DNA of 64,000 bases from Rummeliibacillus sp044763875 (GTDB lineage Bacteria; Bacillota; Bacilli; Bacillales_A; Planococcaceae), in assembly GCF_044763875.1 (NCBI RefSeq), contig NZ_JBIWGZ010000002.1, positions 248,001 to 312,000 of the forward strand, given 5' to 3'. Of this stretch, positions 16,454-25,216 are shown piece after piece (within the stretch, counting starts at the first letter, position 1; every line of letters begins with the position of its first letter). Made by a program: the position numbers and the translations under genes. The notes below the pieces were generated by a model. The model saw nothing but the letters and a program-made list of their open reading frames with translations, ran no database searches and was not told the DNA's origin.

Positions 16454-17539
16454 CTAAATTTTTCTTTTAACACGATATACATACGCTAATACCTCAGCTA
16501 CAGCTTTGAAAAATTCATCTGGAATATGTTGTCCAATCTCAACCTGATCGTACATGGCACGAGCTAAGGGTCGATTTTCCACCATCACCACATCATTTTC
16601 TTTTGCAATTAATTTGATTTTCTGAGCAATGAAATCTGTGCCTTTTGCAACTACTTTCGGCGCATCCATTTTCTCATCATCATATTTTAAGGCAATTGCG
16701 TAGTGAGTTGGGTTTGTAATAACCACGTCTGCTTGTGGTACTTCTTGCATCATTCGACGCATGGCCATTTCACGTTGACGTTGTTTAATTTTAGATTTGA
16801 TGAGGGGGTCCCCCTCTGAATTTTTATATTCATCCTTAATATCCTGCTTGGACATTTTTAGGTTTTTTTCATAATCAAATTTTTGATAGAAATAATCGAG
16901 TACAGCTATTAACAACAACACAATAGATGCTGCAATACCCATTAAAACAGTAAGCTTTGAAACTGTTACAAGAGAATCCCATGGAGTTTTGAATGATAAG
17001 CTCAATACATCATCAATATTCATCCATAAAATCGCCGTTGTAACTGCTCCAATTAATGAGATTTTCAAAATCGATTTAATTAATTCGATTACTGATCTGA
17101 GTGAAAAAATCCTCTTCATTCCTTTAATTGGATCTAGTTTTTTTAAATCGAACTTTAATGGTTCGGTTGTGAACAATAGACCAAATTGAAGAAAGTTCCC
17201 TACGATTGCTGCAATTACTGCAATAGCCATAATTGGTAATACGACTACGGCCGCTTTAGTTATTACCTCTTTATAAACTTTTACCACAAGCTCGATTGAC
17301 AAAGAATCAACAAGCATATATTTTGAAAAGGTTTGATTAAAAAAGGACATAACGCCATCTCTCATTGAGGTCGCTGCGATTAACAGAAATAAAAACACTG
17401 ATAACATGACGAGCGCACTTGTTACATCCTGACTTTTTAATACTTGACCTTTTTTACGAGAATCTTGACGTTTCTTAGGTGTCGCTTTTTCTGTTTTCTC
17501 ACCAGCAAAGAATTGCAAATCTAACTCAAGCAATTGCAT
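16454..17539 (-). CDS. flhB: Flagellar export switch protein FlhB
   Basis: FlhB switches export from rod/hook to filament substrates after autocleavage within NPTH. The protein has the N-terminal EKTEKATPKKRQDSRKKGQ signature, four membrane helices, and the intact cleavage motif NPTHYAIALKY with Asn near residue 276. I set the start at 17539 after an AGGTGG site lying inside the end of fliR; this gives 361 residues. A second, truncated FlhB C-domain-like protein lies at 45055-45351. Its substrate-length partner FliK is at 25217. Confidence 0.96.
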   Translation of the reverse strand: MQLLELDLQFFAGEKTEKATPKKRQDSRKKGQVLKSQDVTSALVMLSVFLFLLIAATSMRDGVMSFFNQTFSKYMLVDSLSIELVVKVYKEVITKAAVVVLPIMAIAVIAAIVGNFLQFGLLFTTEPLKFDLKKLDPIKGMKRIFSLRSVIELIKSILKISLIGAVTTAILWMNIDDVLSLSFKTPWDSLVTVSKLTVLMGIAASIVLLLIAVLDYFYQKFDYEKNLKMSKQDIKDEYKNSEGDPLIKSKIKQRQREMAMRRMMQEVPQADVVITNPTHYAIALKYDDEKMDAPKVVAKGTDFIAQKIKLIAKENDVVMVENRPLARAMYDQVEIGQHIPDEFFKAVAEVLAYVYRVKRKI

Positions 17540-17540
17540 A

Positions 17541-18317
17541 CTATCCACCACCTATAAGAACCATAAAGTCTCTCATACTAATAAACATAAAATTAAATAG
17601 TTTCTGCATAACTGCAACCATTACACCCATCATGACGATTAATACGATGAAACTAACGCCGATTTTAATAGGAAACCCTACGACAAAAATATTTAGTTGT
17701 GGTACAGTCCGAGCAGTAATACCTAGAGCAATATCTACCAAGAACAGTGTTGCGACAATTGGCACTGACATTTGAAAGGCGATTCCAAAAAGCGTACCGA
17801 AAGTTTTCAGAACAAACTGTGGTAAGTCGCTGGATCCAAACGCAGGCCACACACTATCCATTGGAATATATTTATAGCTATAAAATATCCCATCTAAAAT
17901 TAAATGGTGACCATTAGTCCCTAATAATACTAAAAGAGCTAGTGTATTAAAAAATTGGCCTAATAAAGGACTTTGTGCTCCAGTTTGTGGATCAATAACG
18001 TTTGCAATTGCAAACCCCATCTGGAAATCAATAAATCCACCTGCTATTTGTATAGCAGACATAATTATATAAGCAATAAGACCTATAGATAGACCAACAA
18101 CAGCTTCTTTCATCATTAATAATATGTATTCTCCATTAACATCAAAAGGTTTTACATCTATCGTATAATACATCATCCATGACAATACAACAGCAAGCGT
18201 AATTTTTACTTTAGCAGGAATCGTTTTATATGAGAAAAATGGTACTGTCATAAAGAATGCCGAAATTCGTATAAGAATAAGAAGAAAGATGGTTAAGTTC
18301 GGAACTAATTCATTCAT
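17541..18317 (-). CDS. fliR: Flagellar export gate protein FliR
   Basis: FliR is part of the FliPQR core channel of the type III export gate. The 258-residue protein is strongly hydrophobic with six or so membrane stretches and contains the conserved segments FIDFQMGFAIANVIDPQTG and PQLNIFVVGFPIK. It follows fliQ after 4 bases, and its last codons carry the ribosome site of flhB. The order fliP-fliQ-fliR-flhB is universal. Confidence 0.97.
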   Translation of the reverse strand: MNELVPNLTIFLLILIRISAFFMTVPFFSYKTIPAKVKITLAVVLSWMMYYTIDVKPFDVNGEYILLMMKEAVVGLSIGLIAYIIMSAIQIAGGFIDFQMGFAIANVIDPQTGAQSPLLGQFFNTLALLVLLGTNGHHLILDGIFYSYKYIPMDSVWPAFGSSDLPQFVLKTFGTLFGIAFQMSVPIVATLFLVDIALGITARTVPQLNIFVVGFPIKIGVSFIVLIVMMGVMVAVMQKLFNFMFISMRDFMVLIGGG

Positions 18318-18321
18318 TCTC

Positions 18322-18591
18322 TCACCCTATAAAACGGCCTAAATTTTCAAATATATCTTTAGTGTATGAAGTCACTTGAGTAAGCATCCAGGGACCGAAA
18401 AAGATAATAGCAACAAGTACTGCAATAATTTTTGGTACAAAAGCTAGTGTTTGCTCTTGAATTTGTGTTGTTGCTTGAAAAATACTAACTAAAAGACCCG
18501 TTACTAATGCAACAAGTAATAATGGACCTGATGCAAGTAATATAACTTTAATTGCTTCTTCTGCAACTTTAATGACTACTTCTGCTGTCAT
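18322..18591 (-). CDS. fliQ: Flagellar export gate protein FliQ
   Basis: FliQ wraps around the FliPR channel in the export gate. It is a small 89-residue protein with two membrane hairpin helices and the very conserved middle SIFQATTQIQEQTL followed by PKI.AVL. The segment FFGPWML near the C-terminus is also family typical. It is located between fliP and fliR. Confidence 0.97.
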   Translation of the reverse strand: MTAEVVIKVAEEAIKVILLASGPLLLVALVTGLLVSIFQATTQIQEQTLAFVPKIIAVLVAIIFFGPWMLTQVTSYTKDIFENLGRFIG

Positions 18592-18604
18592 AATTCCCCA
18601 TCCC

Positions 18605-19273
18605 CTAAAAGCTTTCTAATAGTGATTTCACCACAAGATACCAACCATCTACTAATACAAACAACAGTATTTTGAATGGTAGTGAAATCATTACCGGCGG
18701 TAGCATCATCATACCCATAGACATAAGTACACTGGCCACAATCATGTCTATTACCAAGAAAGGAATGAATATCATAAAGCCCATCTGGAATGCTGTTTTT
18801 AACTCACTAATCGCATATGCAGGAACCATCGTTGTAAGTGGGATATCATCTATCGTTTTAGGACGTTCCTTTGCTCCAGAATACTTTAAAAATAAATCTA
18901 AATCCTTTTGTCTAGTGTTTTTACTCATAAACTCTTTGAACGGCTTACTCGCCTTTGAGTATGCTTCATCCAATGTGATTTTCTCATCGAATAAAGGTTG
19001 TAATGCATCTTTATTTACTTCTTGGAATGTAGGCGCCATGATGAAAAACGTTAAAAACAGGGCTAACCCTACAAGGACTTGGTTTGGTGGCATTTGTTGT
19101 GTTGCCAATGCTGTTCGTACAAAAGATAATACGATGACTATTCTTGTAAAGCATGTCATCAAAATTAATATACTTGGTGCTAAAGATAATACTGTAAGCA
19201 ACAACATCAATTTGACAGCTGAAGATACATTTGTTGGATCGCTAGTGGAGAAGTAATTGACAAAATCACTCAT
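18605..19273 (-). CDS. fliP: Flagellar export gate protein FliP
   Basis: FliP forms the pentameric core of the export channel. The 222-residue protein has four hydrophobic segments and the family motifs FTRIVIVLSFVR, ATQQMPPNQVLVGLALFLTFF and GFMIFIPFLVIDMIVASVLMSMGMMM (described here in pieces). The start overlaps the end of fliO by 4 bases. The N-terminus is short, with a hydrophobic stretch in the region of the cleaved signal of other FliPs. Confidence 0.97.
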   Translation of the reverse strand: MSDFVNYFSTSDPTNVSSAVKLMLLLTVLSLAPSILILMTCFTRIVIVLSFVRTALATQQMPPNQVLVGLALFLTFFIMAPTFQEVNKDALQPLFDEKITLDEAYSKASKPFKEFMSKNTRQKDLDLFLKYSGAKERPKTIDDIPLTTMVPAYAISELKTAFQMGFMIFIPFLVIDMIVASVLMSMGMMMLPPVMISLPFKILLFVLVDGWYLVVKSLLESF

Positions 19274-19941
19274 TCATTTTCCCTCTCCTTCTGCTTCCAT
19301 TCCTCTAATTCTTTGCGACGATTTTGTTGAATCTCCGACAATCGTTTTTGAAACTCTTCCTTAAATTCTTCGCCCGACGAATCTCCCTCTTTTTCAGAGT
19401 GACGACTTTTAAACTTTGAAAAAAGCTCCGAAACATATGGAACTTGTGCTGAAAGTTCTTGTTTGTCATTGTATAAACTTAACAAGTGCTCTTTTTCTGT
19501 GTTGTCCTTTACTTCTTTTAAGATATGTACGTCATCACCTACACCCACTAAATAAAGTGAATTTCCAACTTTTAAAAGTTGCACTGATTTTTGCTGTCCA
19601 AGAGATATGCCACCAAGATTTTGCATTAACTGATTTTGTTGATATTTGTTGTTGCGTCTATTTACAAATTTAAGAACACCATAAAGTAAGGCGATGACAA
19701 AAATAAGCGATAATACCATTCTAATGTAATCCCCTGCGGACAAGCCAACAGCTGTCGATTGATCCTTGCTCTCGACAGCTGGTGTTGAATCATCTTTGCA
19801 TGCATCAGGATTTTTTATGCATTCATATGCAGAACTATTAGACTCCGCATAGACAACAATTGATTGTTGAATAGGTTGAATTGTTATAACGGTAAAAAGC
19901 GATACACACAACATCAGTTTTAATAATGTTTTATAAAGCAT
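19270..19941 (-). CDS. fliO: Flagellar export scaffold protein FliO (FliZ)
   Basis: FliO assists assembly of the FliP ring. The 223-residue protein has a probable N-terminal signal segment (about residues 1-32), a periplasmic-side stretch with two Cys in a Cys-rich loop (SAYECIKNPDACKDD), one membrane helix (about 70-92), and a cytoplasmic FliO domain with LGQQKSVQLLKVGNSLYLVGV. The tail is charged, with Glu/Lys repeats. B. subtilis calls its counterpart FliZ. Synteny between cheY and fliP supports the call despite low sequence conservation in this family. Confidence 0.9.
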   Translation of the reverse strand: MLYKTLLKLMLCVSLFTVITIQPIQQSIVVYAESNSSAYECIKNPDACKDDSTPAVESKDQSTAVGLSAGDYIRMVLSLIFVIALLYGVLKFVNRRNNKYQQNQLMQNLGGISLGQQKSVQLLKVGNSLYLVGVGDDVHILKEVKDNTEKEHLLSLYNDKQELSAQVPYVSELFSKFKSRHSEKEGDSSGEEFKEEFQKRLSEIQQNRRKELEEWKQKERENE

Positions 19942-19945
19942 TATA

Positions 19946-20308
19946 CTAACCTAACGCTTTTTGGATTGCTTCTATTACTCTATCAGCTTGGAATGGTTTT
20001 ACAATGAAATCTTTTGCCCCAGCCTGAATTGCATCTATAACCATTGCTTGTTGCCCCATAGCTGAACACATAATAATAATGGCACTAGGATCTTTTTGTT
20101 TAATAGCTTTTAGTGCTGCAATACCATCCATTTCTGGCATTGTAATATCCATTGTAACTAAGTCAGGGTTTAACTCATTATATTTTTCAACAGCTTGCGC
20201 ACCATCACCAGCTTCACCAACTACTTCAAACCCATTTTTAGTTAAAATATCTTTGATCATCATTCGCATGAATGCTGCATCGTCCACAATTAATATACGT
20301 TTTGACAT
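19946..20308 (-). CDS. cheY: Chemotaxis response regulator CheY
   Basis: CheY carries the chemotaxis signal from CheA to the flagellar switch. The 120-residue receiver domain has acidic residues in LIVDDAAFMR, the phospho-acceptor Asp54 in VTMDITMPEMDG, the Thr/Ser position MCSAMGQ, and Lys in KDFIVKPF. The start is set at 20308, 8 bases after GGAGG. It lies between fliY, its phosphatase and target, and fliO, as in B. subtilis. Confidence 0.97.
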   Translation of the reverse strand: MSKRILIVDDAAFMRMMIKDILTKNGFEVVGEAGDGAQAVEKYNELNPDLVTMDITMPEMDGIAALKAIKQKDPSAIIIMCSAMGQQAMVIDAIQAGAKDFIVKPFQADRVIEAIQKALG

Positions 20309-20329
20309 GATTAACTCCTCCAATTATTA

Positions 20330-21526
20330 CTATCTTAAATTATTAAGTCGATCCGCTTTACTTAAGATATCTGTAATACGTACACCAAAGTTTTCATCGA
20401 TTACAACTACCTCACCTTTGGCAATTAATCGGCTATTTACAAGAATATCTACTGGTTCACCAGCTAATTTATCCAACTCGATAATCGAACCACTTGCTAG
20501 TTCTAAAATTTCTTTAACAGAGCGCTTTGTACGACCTAATTCAACAGTAACTTGCAACGGTATGTCAAGTAACATATTTAAGTTTCTGGCTTCTGATTGT
20601 TTTAAATTTGTATTTTCGAAGCTAGCAAATTGAGCTTGTTGAACATTTAAAGGTTGCTGTGGTGCTCGTTGTTGCATCGTAGCATATGGCTGTTCATATA
20701 CCGGTTGAGTTGGTTGTTGCATAGTTGACATTAAATCCTGTACAGGTAACTGTGTTGCTGTTTCAGCTTGAGCAACTGGTTGTTGAACTGGACTTTCTTG
20801 TTGCACTTCTGCTGTAACCGCTACTTCTTCTTGCTCAGGATTCATCAATTGTTGCACTAAAGATTTACTAAATTCTAAAGGTAACAATTGCATAATATTT
20901 GAATCTATTAAATTACCTATCTTTAATCGGAATGATACTTTAACAAGTAATTCTTCTGATGGGATATTTTCTGTACCTTGATCTTGTGAAAAATTCATTA
21001 AATCGATTGTTGGTGGTGAAATATCCACTTTCTTATTAAAGATAGTTGACATGGATGTTGCAGCAGACCCCATCATTTGATTCATTGCTTCTTGTACAGC
21101 ACTTAAATGGATTTCTCCAAGATCATCTGCTGGAGCTACTCCATCTCCACCTAACATTAAATCAGCAATAATAGCTGCATCAGACTGTTTGATAACAAGT
21201 AGGTTCATTCCCATTAAGCCTATTGTGTATTCAACTTGGATGGCTACATAGGGATGTGGAAATTCTTCTTCCAACTTATCACGGTTGATCATACTAATTG
21301 TAGGTGTAGTAATTTCAACTTTTTGACCTAGTAATGAAGATAAAGCTGTTGCTGAACTACCGAAAGAGATATTGCCAATTTCTCCAAGTGCATCTTGAGA
21401 CATTGGATCTAAATAATCTTCCACATTATAATCTGTCTGAGAAGACGGTTCATTATTTTTATCGATAGACTCGCCTCTTAATAAGGCTTCAATTTCTTCT
21501 TGTGATAACATATCATCACTCATCAT
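20330..21526 (-). CDS. fliY: Flagellar switch phosphatase FliY (FliN-like)
   Basis: FliY is both a switch component and a CheY-P phosphatase. The 398-residue protein has an N-terminal CheY-binding peptide (MLSQEEIEALLRG) like that of FliM, a CheC-like domain with two E..N motifs (ALGEIGNISFGSSATAL and AVQEAMNQMMG), a Gln/Pro/Thr-rich linker (about residues 225-305), and a C-terminal SpoA/FliN domain (LDIPLQVTVELGRT to VVIDENFGVRI). The start overlaps fliM by 11 bases and has a GGAGG site. Confidence 0.97.
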   Translation of the reverse strand: MMSDDMLSQEEIEALLRGESIDKNNEPSSQTDYNVEDYLDPMSQDALGEIGNISFGSSATALSSLLGQKVEITTPTISMINRDKLEEEFPHPYVAIQVEYTIGLMGMNLLVIKQSDAAIIADLMLGGDGVAPADDLGEIHLSAVQEAMNQMMGSAATSMSTIFNKKVDISPPTIDLMNFSQDQGTENIPSEELLVKVSFRLKIGNLIDSNIMQLLPLEFSKSLVQQLMNPEQEEVAVTAEVQQESPVQQPVAQAETATQLPVQDLMSTMQQPTQPVYEQPYATMQQRAPQQPLNVQQAQFASFENTNLKQSEARNLNMLLDIPLQVTVELGRTKRSVKEILELASGSIIELDKLAGEPVDILVNSRLIAKGEVVVIDENFGVRITDILSKADRLNNLR

Positions 21527-22511
21527 CGTCTCCTCCTTTCAAAGACTCTATTACTTGAATAGCCATTCTATTTTTCAACTTACCTGGTTGAACGGTAAAT
21601 TTAGGAATTCCCCCAACCTTTAAAGGAAGAGGTTGGTCAATTTTCTGATTTAGTTGAATCACATCACCGTATTGCAGTAATAAGAAATCTTCAATGCTAA
21701 TATCAGAATTGCCTAGTTCAGCTACAACTTCCAAATCAGATTGCTTAACTCTTTTTTCGATAATCGCTGTTTGTTCTGGAGAAACTTCTTTTTTATTTGA
21801 TTGCATCCAGTATCGAACAGATAAGTTTGGAACGATTGGTTCTAAAACAACATGTGGAATACAAATATTGATCATACCACTTGTTTCACCAATGATAGAG
21901 TTAAATGAAATAACAACAACTGTTTCATTTGGTGATATCATTTGTAAGAATTGCGGATTTACTTCTAATTCTGTTAAAACTGGATCAATATCCGCAATAT
22001 TCGCCCAGGCTTCTCTCAAATTATCAAAAGAACGCTCAAATAGGTTTGTCATAATTTTCGTTTCAATTTCTGTAAGATTATCAACGTTACTATGACTTGA
22101 CCCTGTCCCCCCCATCAAACGATCTAACATTGAATAAGCAATATTAGGGTTGATTTCCATTAAAATATTACCATCTAAAGGGGGAACTTCAAACACATTT
22201 ATCAAAGTCATATTCGGAATTGATCGGATAAACTCTTCAAATGGTATTTGATCGACTGATGCGACAGTAATTTGCACGTAAGTTCTAAGCTGTGCTGAGA
22301 AAAACGTTGTTAGCAAGCGTGCAAAGTTTTCGTGAATTCGCGTTAAACTACGAATCTGATCTTTCGAGAAGCGGAGGGCACGTTTGAAGTCATAGACCTT
22401 TACCTTTTTTGACTCCTCTTCTTTTTTTATGTCATCTGCCGTCATTTCCCCTGTTGATAACGCTGATAAAAGCGCATCAATTTCGGATTGGGATAACACA
22501 TCTCCTGCCAT
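21516..22511 (-). CDS. fliM: Flagellar motor switch protein FliM
   Basis: FliM forms the C-ring and binds CheY-P. The 331-residue protein starts with the CheY-binding peptide LSQSEIDALLSAL, continues with the CheC-like middle domain (LMGGTG motif), and ends with a SpoA domain that includes VGGIPKFTVQPGKLKNRMAI. Family length is normal. It is overlapped by fliY at its 3' end and preceded by fliL. Confidence 0.97.
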   Translation of the reverse strand: MAGDVLSQSEIDALLSALSTGEMTADDIKKEEESKKVKVYDFKRALRFSKDQIRSLTRIHENFARLLTTFFSAQLRTYVQITVASVDQIPFEEFIRSIPNMTLINVFEVPPLDGNILMEINPNIAYSMLDRLMGGTGSSHSNVDNLTEIETKIMTNLFERSFDNLREAWANIADIDPVLTELEVNPQFLQMISPNETVVVISFNSIIGETSGMINICIPHVVLEPIVPNLSVRYWMQSNKKEVSPEQTAIIEKRVKQSDLEVVAELGNSDISIEDFLLLQYGDVIQLNQKIDQPLPLKVGGIPKFTVQPGKLKNRMAIQVIESLKGGDDDE

Positions 22512-22543
22512 TTGCCCACCTCCATGTACAATTCAACTAATGA

Positions 22544-22972
22544 TTACTGAATAATGAGAGAAGTAATATATACTTGTTGAACTTCTCCATCTTGCATTAG
22601 TTCATTAATCTTCATTTTTAACGTATTTTCAAGCATTTCTTTACCTTTTTTTCCTTCCAAGTCTGCTCTTGACATTTCAGATAATTCTCCAATTAAAATA
22701 CTCTTCACTTGGAAATCACGTTTTGTCAATTCTGCAGCTGCATCTTTACTAGATGTTTGAATTTTAAGTGCAATTTTAACATAATTATCATCAGCTATAT
22801 TGGTTGTTATTTCTTCCATATCAACCGACTCTGCGACGATATCATCAATATTTTGTACTGAAGATGCTGTTCCCTTATTTAATTGAGTCATAACAACAAA
22901 TGCAACAACTCCAATAAGCGTAATTGACACTAAAATAATCAACATAATCGATAATAGCTTATTATTCTTCAT
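22544..22972 (-). CDS. fliL: Flagellar basal body-associated protein FliL
   Basis: FliL is a single-pass membrane protein around the stator that supports torque. The protein is about 142 residues: a short Lys/Asn-rich N-terminus, one membrane helix (about residues 7-30), and an extracytoplasmic domain ending QVYITSLIIQ, the usual FliL terminus. The start is set at 22972, six bases after GAGGTG; the upstream GTG at 22981 belongs to the ribosome site. It overlaps the end of swrD. Confidence 0.94.
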   Translation of the reverse strand: MKNNKLLSIMLIILVSITLIGVVAFVVMTQLNKGTASSVQNIDDIVAESVDMEEITTNIADDNYVKIALKIQTSSKDAAAELTKRDFQVKSILIGELSEMSRADLEGKKGKEMLENTLKMKINELMQDGEVQQVYITSLIIQ

Positions 22973-23183
22973 CTTTGTCACCTCTTAAGTACGGGTTTGA
23001 TAGGAGTTGCACACTACGATAAAATTCAATCATTCTTTTTTGAACCTCATCCCTAGTTTCTAATACAACATATTTTCGCCCGGTCGTTAACGTGATTGTC
23101 GTATCAGGAAACTCCTCGACCGATTCTATGTATAAAGCATTTAATGAGAACGGTTTTTTACTTAGTTTCGTTAGAGCAATCAT
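22962..23183 (-). CDS. swrD: Swarming motility protein SwrD (FlbD/YlzI family)
   Basis: SwrD is a small cytoplasmic protein that raises flagellar motor power in B. subtilis, needed for swarming. The family signature is seen from the proposed ATG: MIALTKL, F.LNALYIESVE.FPDTTI.L..GRKYVV. I set the start at 23183 from this match, giving 73 residues; the frame is open to a TTG at 23207. Unusually, no Shine-Dalgarno lies right before the ATG. A strong AAAGGAGG lies about 40 bases upstream, separated by a GC-rich hairpin (23193-23217). Confidence 0.9.
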   Translation of the reverse strand: MIALTKLSKKPFSLNALYIESVEEFPDTTITLTTGRKYVVLETRDEVQKRMIEFYRSVQLLSNPYLRGDKDEE

Positions 23184-23192
23184 AGGATGTAA

Positions 23193-23217
23193 GGGCCGGG
23201 TGTACAAGAGCCGGCCC
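23193..23217 (-). promoter_or_regulatory. GC-rich hairpin between the Shine-Dalgarno and start of swrD
   Basis: The stem GGGCCGG / CCGGCCC with an 11-base loop containing TGTACA is an island of G+C in AT-rich DNA. It separates AAAGGAGG (about 23224-23232) from the swrD ATG at 23183. Folding would bring the ribosome site closer to the start. A translational control role is inferred. Confidence 0.5.
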
Positions 23218-23255
23218 AGCCCCCCTCCTTTACCTTAAATTTAAATGCAGATCAA

Positions 23256-24053
23256 TTATCGTTTAAGATTTACCAATTCTTGCAAAATCTCATCAGAAGT
23301 TGTGATAATACGTGAGTTTGCTTGGAAACCACGTTGGGCTACTATCATTTCAGTGAATTCTTCAGATAAGTCAACATTGGACATTTCTAGGAAGCCGGAT
23401 TCAATAGAACCTCGACCCTCTTCTTTTGCATTTCCTGTAACTGCTTCACCAGAGTTATTAGATGGTTGAAAGTAATTTCCGCCTACTTTTGTTAAACCTC
23501 CAGGATTCGCAAAGCGAGCAATTTGAATTTTCCCTACTTCTGTAGGAGTAGTACTACCAGGTAGCATAACTGTAACTGTACCATCTTGACCGATTGTTAA
23601 CTCTGTTGGACCTTGATCCATAGGTACAGCAATTTGACCACCATCTCCTACAACGTTCTTTCCATCAGCAGTTACTAATATTCCGGTACTATCTAAATAA
23701 AAGTTACCTGCACGAGTATAGTAGTTGTTTGTTCCATCCGATACCACAAAATAACCGTCGCCTTGTATTGCACAATCCAGTCCTCGGTTTGTTGTTTGCA
23801 TAGAACCTCCTTCATGAATTGTATCAATTGCAGCAATTTGTGAACCAAGTCCAACTTGTTTTGGATTTGTTCCGCCTTGAGTACCATTAGGCGCTGTGGC
23901 ACCTTGTGTTGTTTGAGAAATTAAATCTTTAAAGACTACGCGACCTTTTTTGAAACCAGAAGTGTTAACGTTTGCAATATTGTTACCAATAACATCTAAC
24001 TTTGTTTGGAAATTGCGTAGACCACTAATTCCAGAATACATAGAACGTAACAT
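23256..24053 (-). CDS. flgE: Flagellar hook protein FlgE
   Basis: The 265-residue protein starts MLRSMYSGISGLRNFQTKLD and has the axial-protein N-motif VIGNNIANVNTSGFK and the C-terminal motif LSEEFTEMIVAQRGFQANSRIITTSDEILQ. This is the short Bacillus-type hook protein; some annotations name it FlgG because of its compact architecture. It is assembled under the FlgD cap and its length is set by FliK. It follows flgD and the TIGR02530-like gene. About 80 bases of spacer with no clear signal lie upstream. Confidence 0.95.
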   Translation of the reverse strand: MLRSMYSGISGLRNFQTKLDVIGNNIANVNTSGFKKGRVVFKDLISQTTQGATAPNGTQGGTNPKQVGLGSQIAAIDTIHEGGSMQTTNRGLDCAIQGDGYFVVSDGTNNYYTRAGNFYLDSTGILVTADGKNVVGDGGQIAVPMDQGPTELTIGQDGTVTVMLPGSTTPTEVGKIQIARFANPGGLTKVGGNYFQPSNNSGEAVTGNAKEEGRGSIESGFLEMSNVDLSEEFTEMIVAQRGFQANSRIITTSDEILQELVNLKR

Positions 24054-24134
24054 AAAATAATTTTTCTCCCTTCAGATTAAAGTGTACTACCTCAGTCATT
24101 CGGTAATACGAAGGCACCCTCAAAAGGTCCTGCC

Positions 24135-24515
24135 TTATCCCAGCACAATTGTGCCATCAATGTTGGTAAATAATTGATCTTGAGCTTCATGTCGATCCAT
24201 TGCTGTAATAACTGTAGCATTTTTTGCACTTACAATAAGAGCTGCGTTGCTTGTTAAAACGAGTGAATCATTGACACCTTTAGATTTTGCTTCAAATACT
24301 TTGTTTGTAATGCGTTCCCACTGATAATCATCAATATGAATATTGCGCTCTTGGAGTCTATTAGATGCATGTTTGCTCACTTTTAACTGTTTTGTCGTTT
24401 TTTCAGCTAATAACTCACTAAATGATTGCTTTTCTAGTTGTTTTACATTTACTGTTTTTTGTTTAATTCCTGATTGTATAGGATATTGATGCTGAATATA
24501 TTTAATTGTCGGCAT
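24135..24515 (-). CDS. Flagellar operon protein of the TIGR02530 type (unknown function)
   Basis: The 126-residue protein has the pattern of the flagellar-operon family found between flgD and flgE in many Bacillales: KHASNRLQERNIHIDDYQWERITNK in the middle and SLVLTSNAALIVSAKNATVITAMDR at the C-terminal half, ending GTIVLG (motifs given in overlapping short pieces). No membrane segment or signal is visible. Position next to the hook cap and hook genes suggests a role in hook assembly, but none is established to my knowledge. Length and location are normal for the family. Confidence 0.85.
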   Translation of the reverse strand: MPTIKYIQHQYPIQSGIKQKTVNVKQLEKQSFSELLAEKTTKQLKVSKHASNRLQERNIHIDDYQWERITNKVFEAKSKGVNDSLVLTSNAALIVSAKNATVITAMDRHEAQDQLFTNIDGTIVLG

Positions 24516-24529
24516 ATATTAATCCTCCA

Positions 24530-25213
24530 TTATTCAGATATAGAGGATAATTGATCTGCTTGAATTTCTTTATCATTTGATAACACTAAAACAATGTTGC
24601 CGTCAGAAGTTTTTTTAACAGATTTCACAGTAGCTTTTATTTCTTCATTTTCTTCTGTGTATGATACGTTTTTCCCTATTAACATACTAGCTTCCACAAG
24701 TGAATTAGCTGGATTTTTTTCTGATGTTCCACTTAATACTTCAGAAATATTAGCTGGTGTTAGTTTTTTTCCATCTTCAAGTGTGATAATAACACTATCA
24801 CCGGTATATGAAATCTTACTTACAACACCACTTCCTGAATTTACAATAGGATTTCCTTCTTCATCTTTTTCAGATGTTAATTCATGCCAGTTAACAGTTT
24901 TTCCGATAAAATTGTTATATTGCATAAGCTGTGATTGCTTCGAAATCTCAGATAAAGTATCAACCGATTTCGCTACATTTTGCATTTGTTCTAGGGATGA
25001 AAATTGAGCCATTTGAGCAATGAATTCTTTATCATCCATAGGACTAGTAGGATCTTGGTTTTGCAATTGTGTAACAAGTAATTTTAAAAAAGCATCTTTA
25101 TCTAATGAACTATTGCCTGTCTCTCTGGTACTGTTTTTTTTATTAGATAAATAGTAATCTGATTTTACAGTTTTATCTGTTACTGCATTATTTATTCCAG
25201 TTGTATCTGCCAT
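24530..25213 (-). CDS. flgD: Flagellar hook capping protein FlgD
   Basis: FlgD forms the temporary cap needed to polymerise the hook. The N-terminal conserved region is clear: LDKDAFLKLLVTQLQNQDP, then PMDDKEFIAQMAQFSSLEQMQNV (about residues 38-80). The C-terminal part (about 100-227) contains the beta-rich domain and is variable, as usual. The protein has 227 residues. It is followed at once by the TIGR02530-type gene and flgE, and preceded by fliK. Confidence 0.95.
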   Translation of the reverse strand: MADTTGINNAVTDKTVKSDYYLSNKKNSTRETGNSSLDKDAFLKLLVTQLQNQDPTSPMDDKEFIAQMAQFSSLEQMQNVAKSVDTLSEISKQSQLMQYNNFIGKTVNWHELTSEKDEEGNPIVNSGSGVVSKISYTGDSVIITLEDGKKLTPANISEVLSGTSEKNPANSLVEASMLIGKNVSYTEENEEIKATVKSVKKTSDGNIVLVLSNDKEIQADQLSSISE

Positions 25214-25216
25214 TCT

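Noticed and set aside
18672..19256. Plus-strand 194-codon open frame
   Set aside because: It is the antisense shadow of fliP, lacks a ribosome site and has no recognisable domain.
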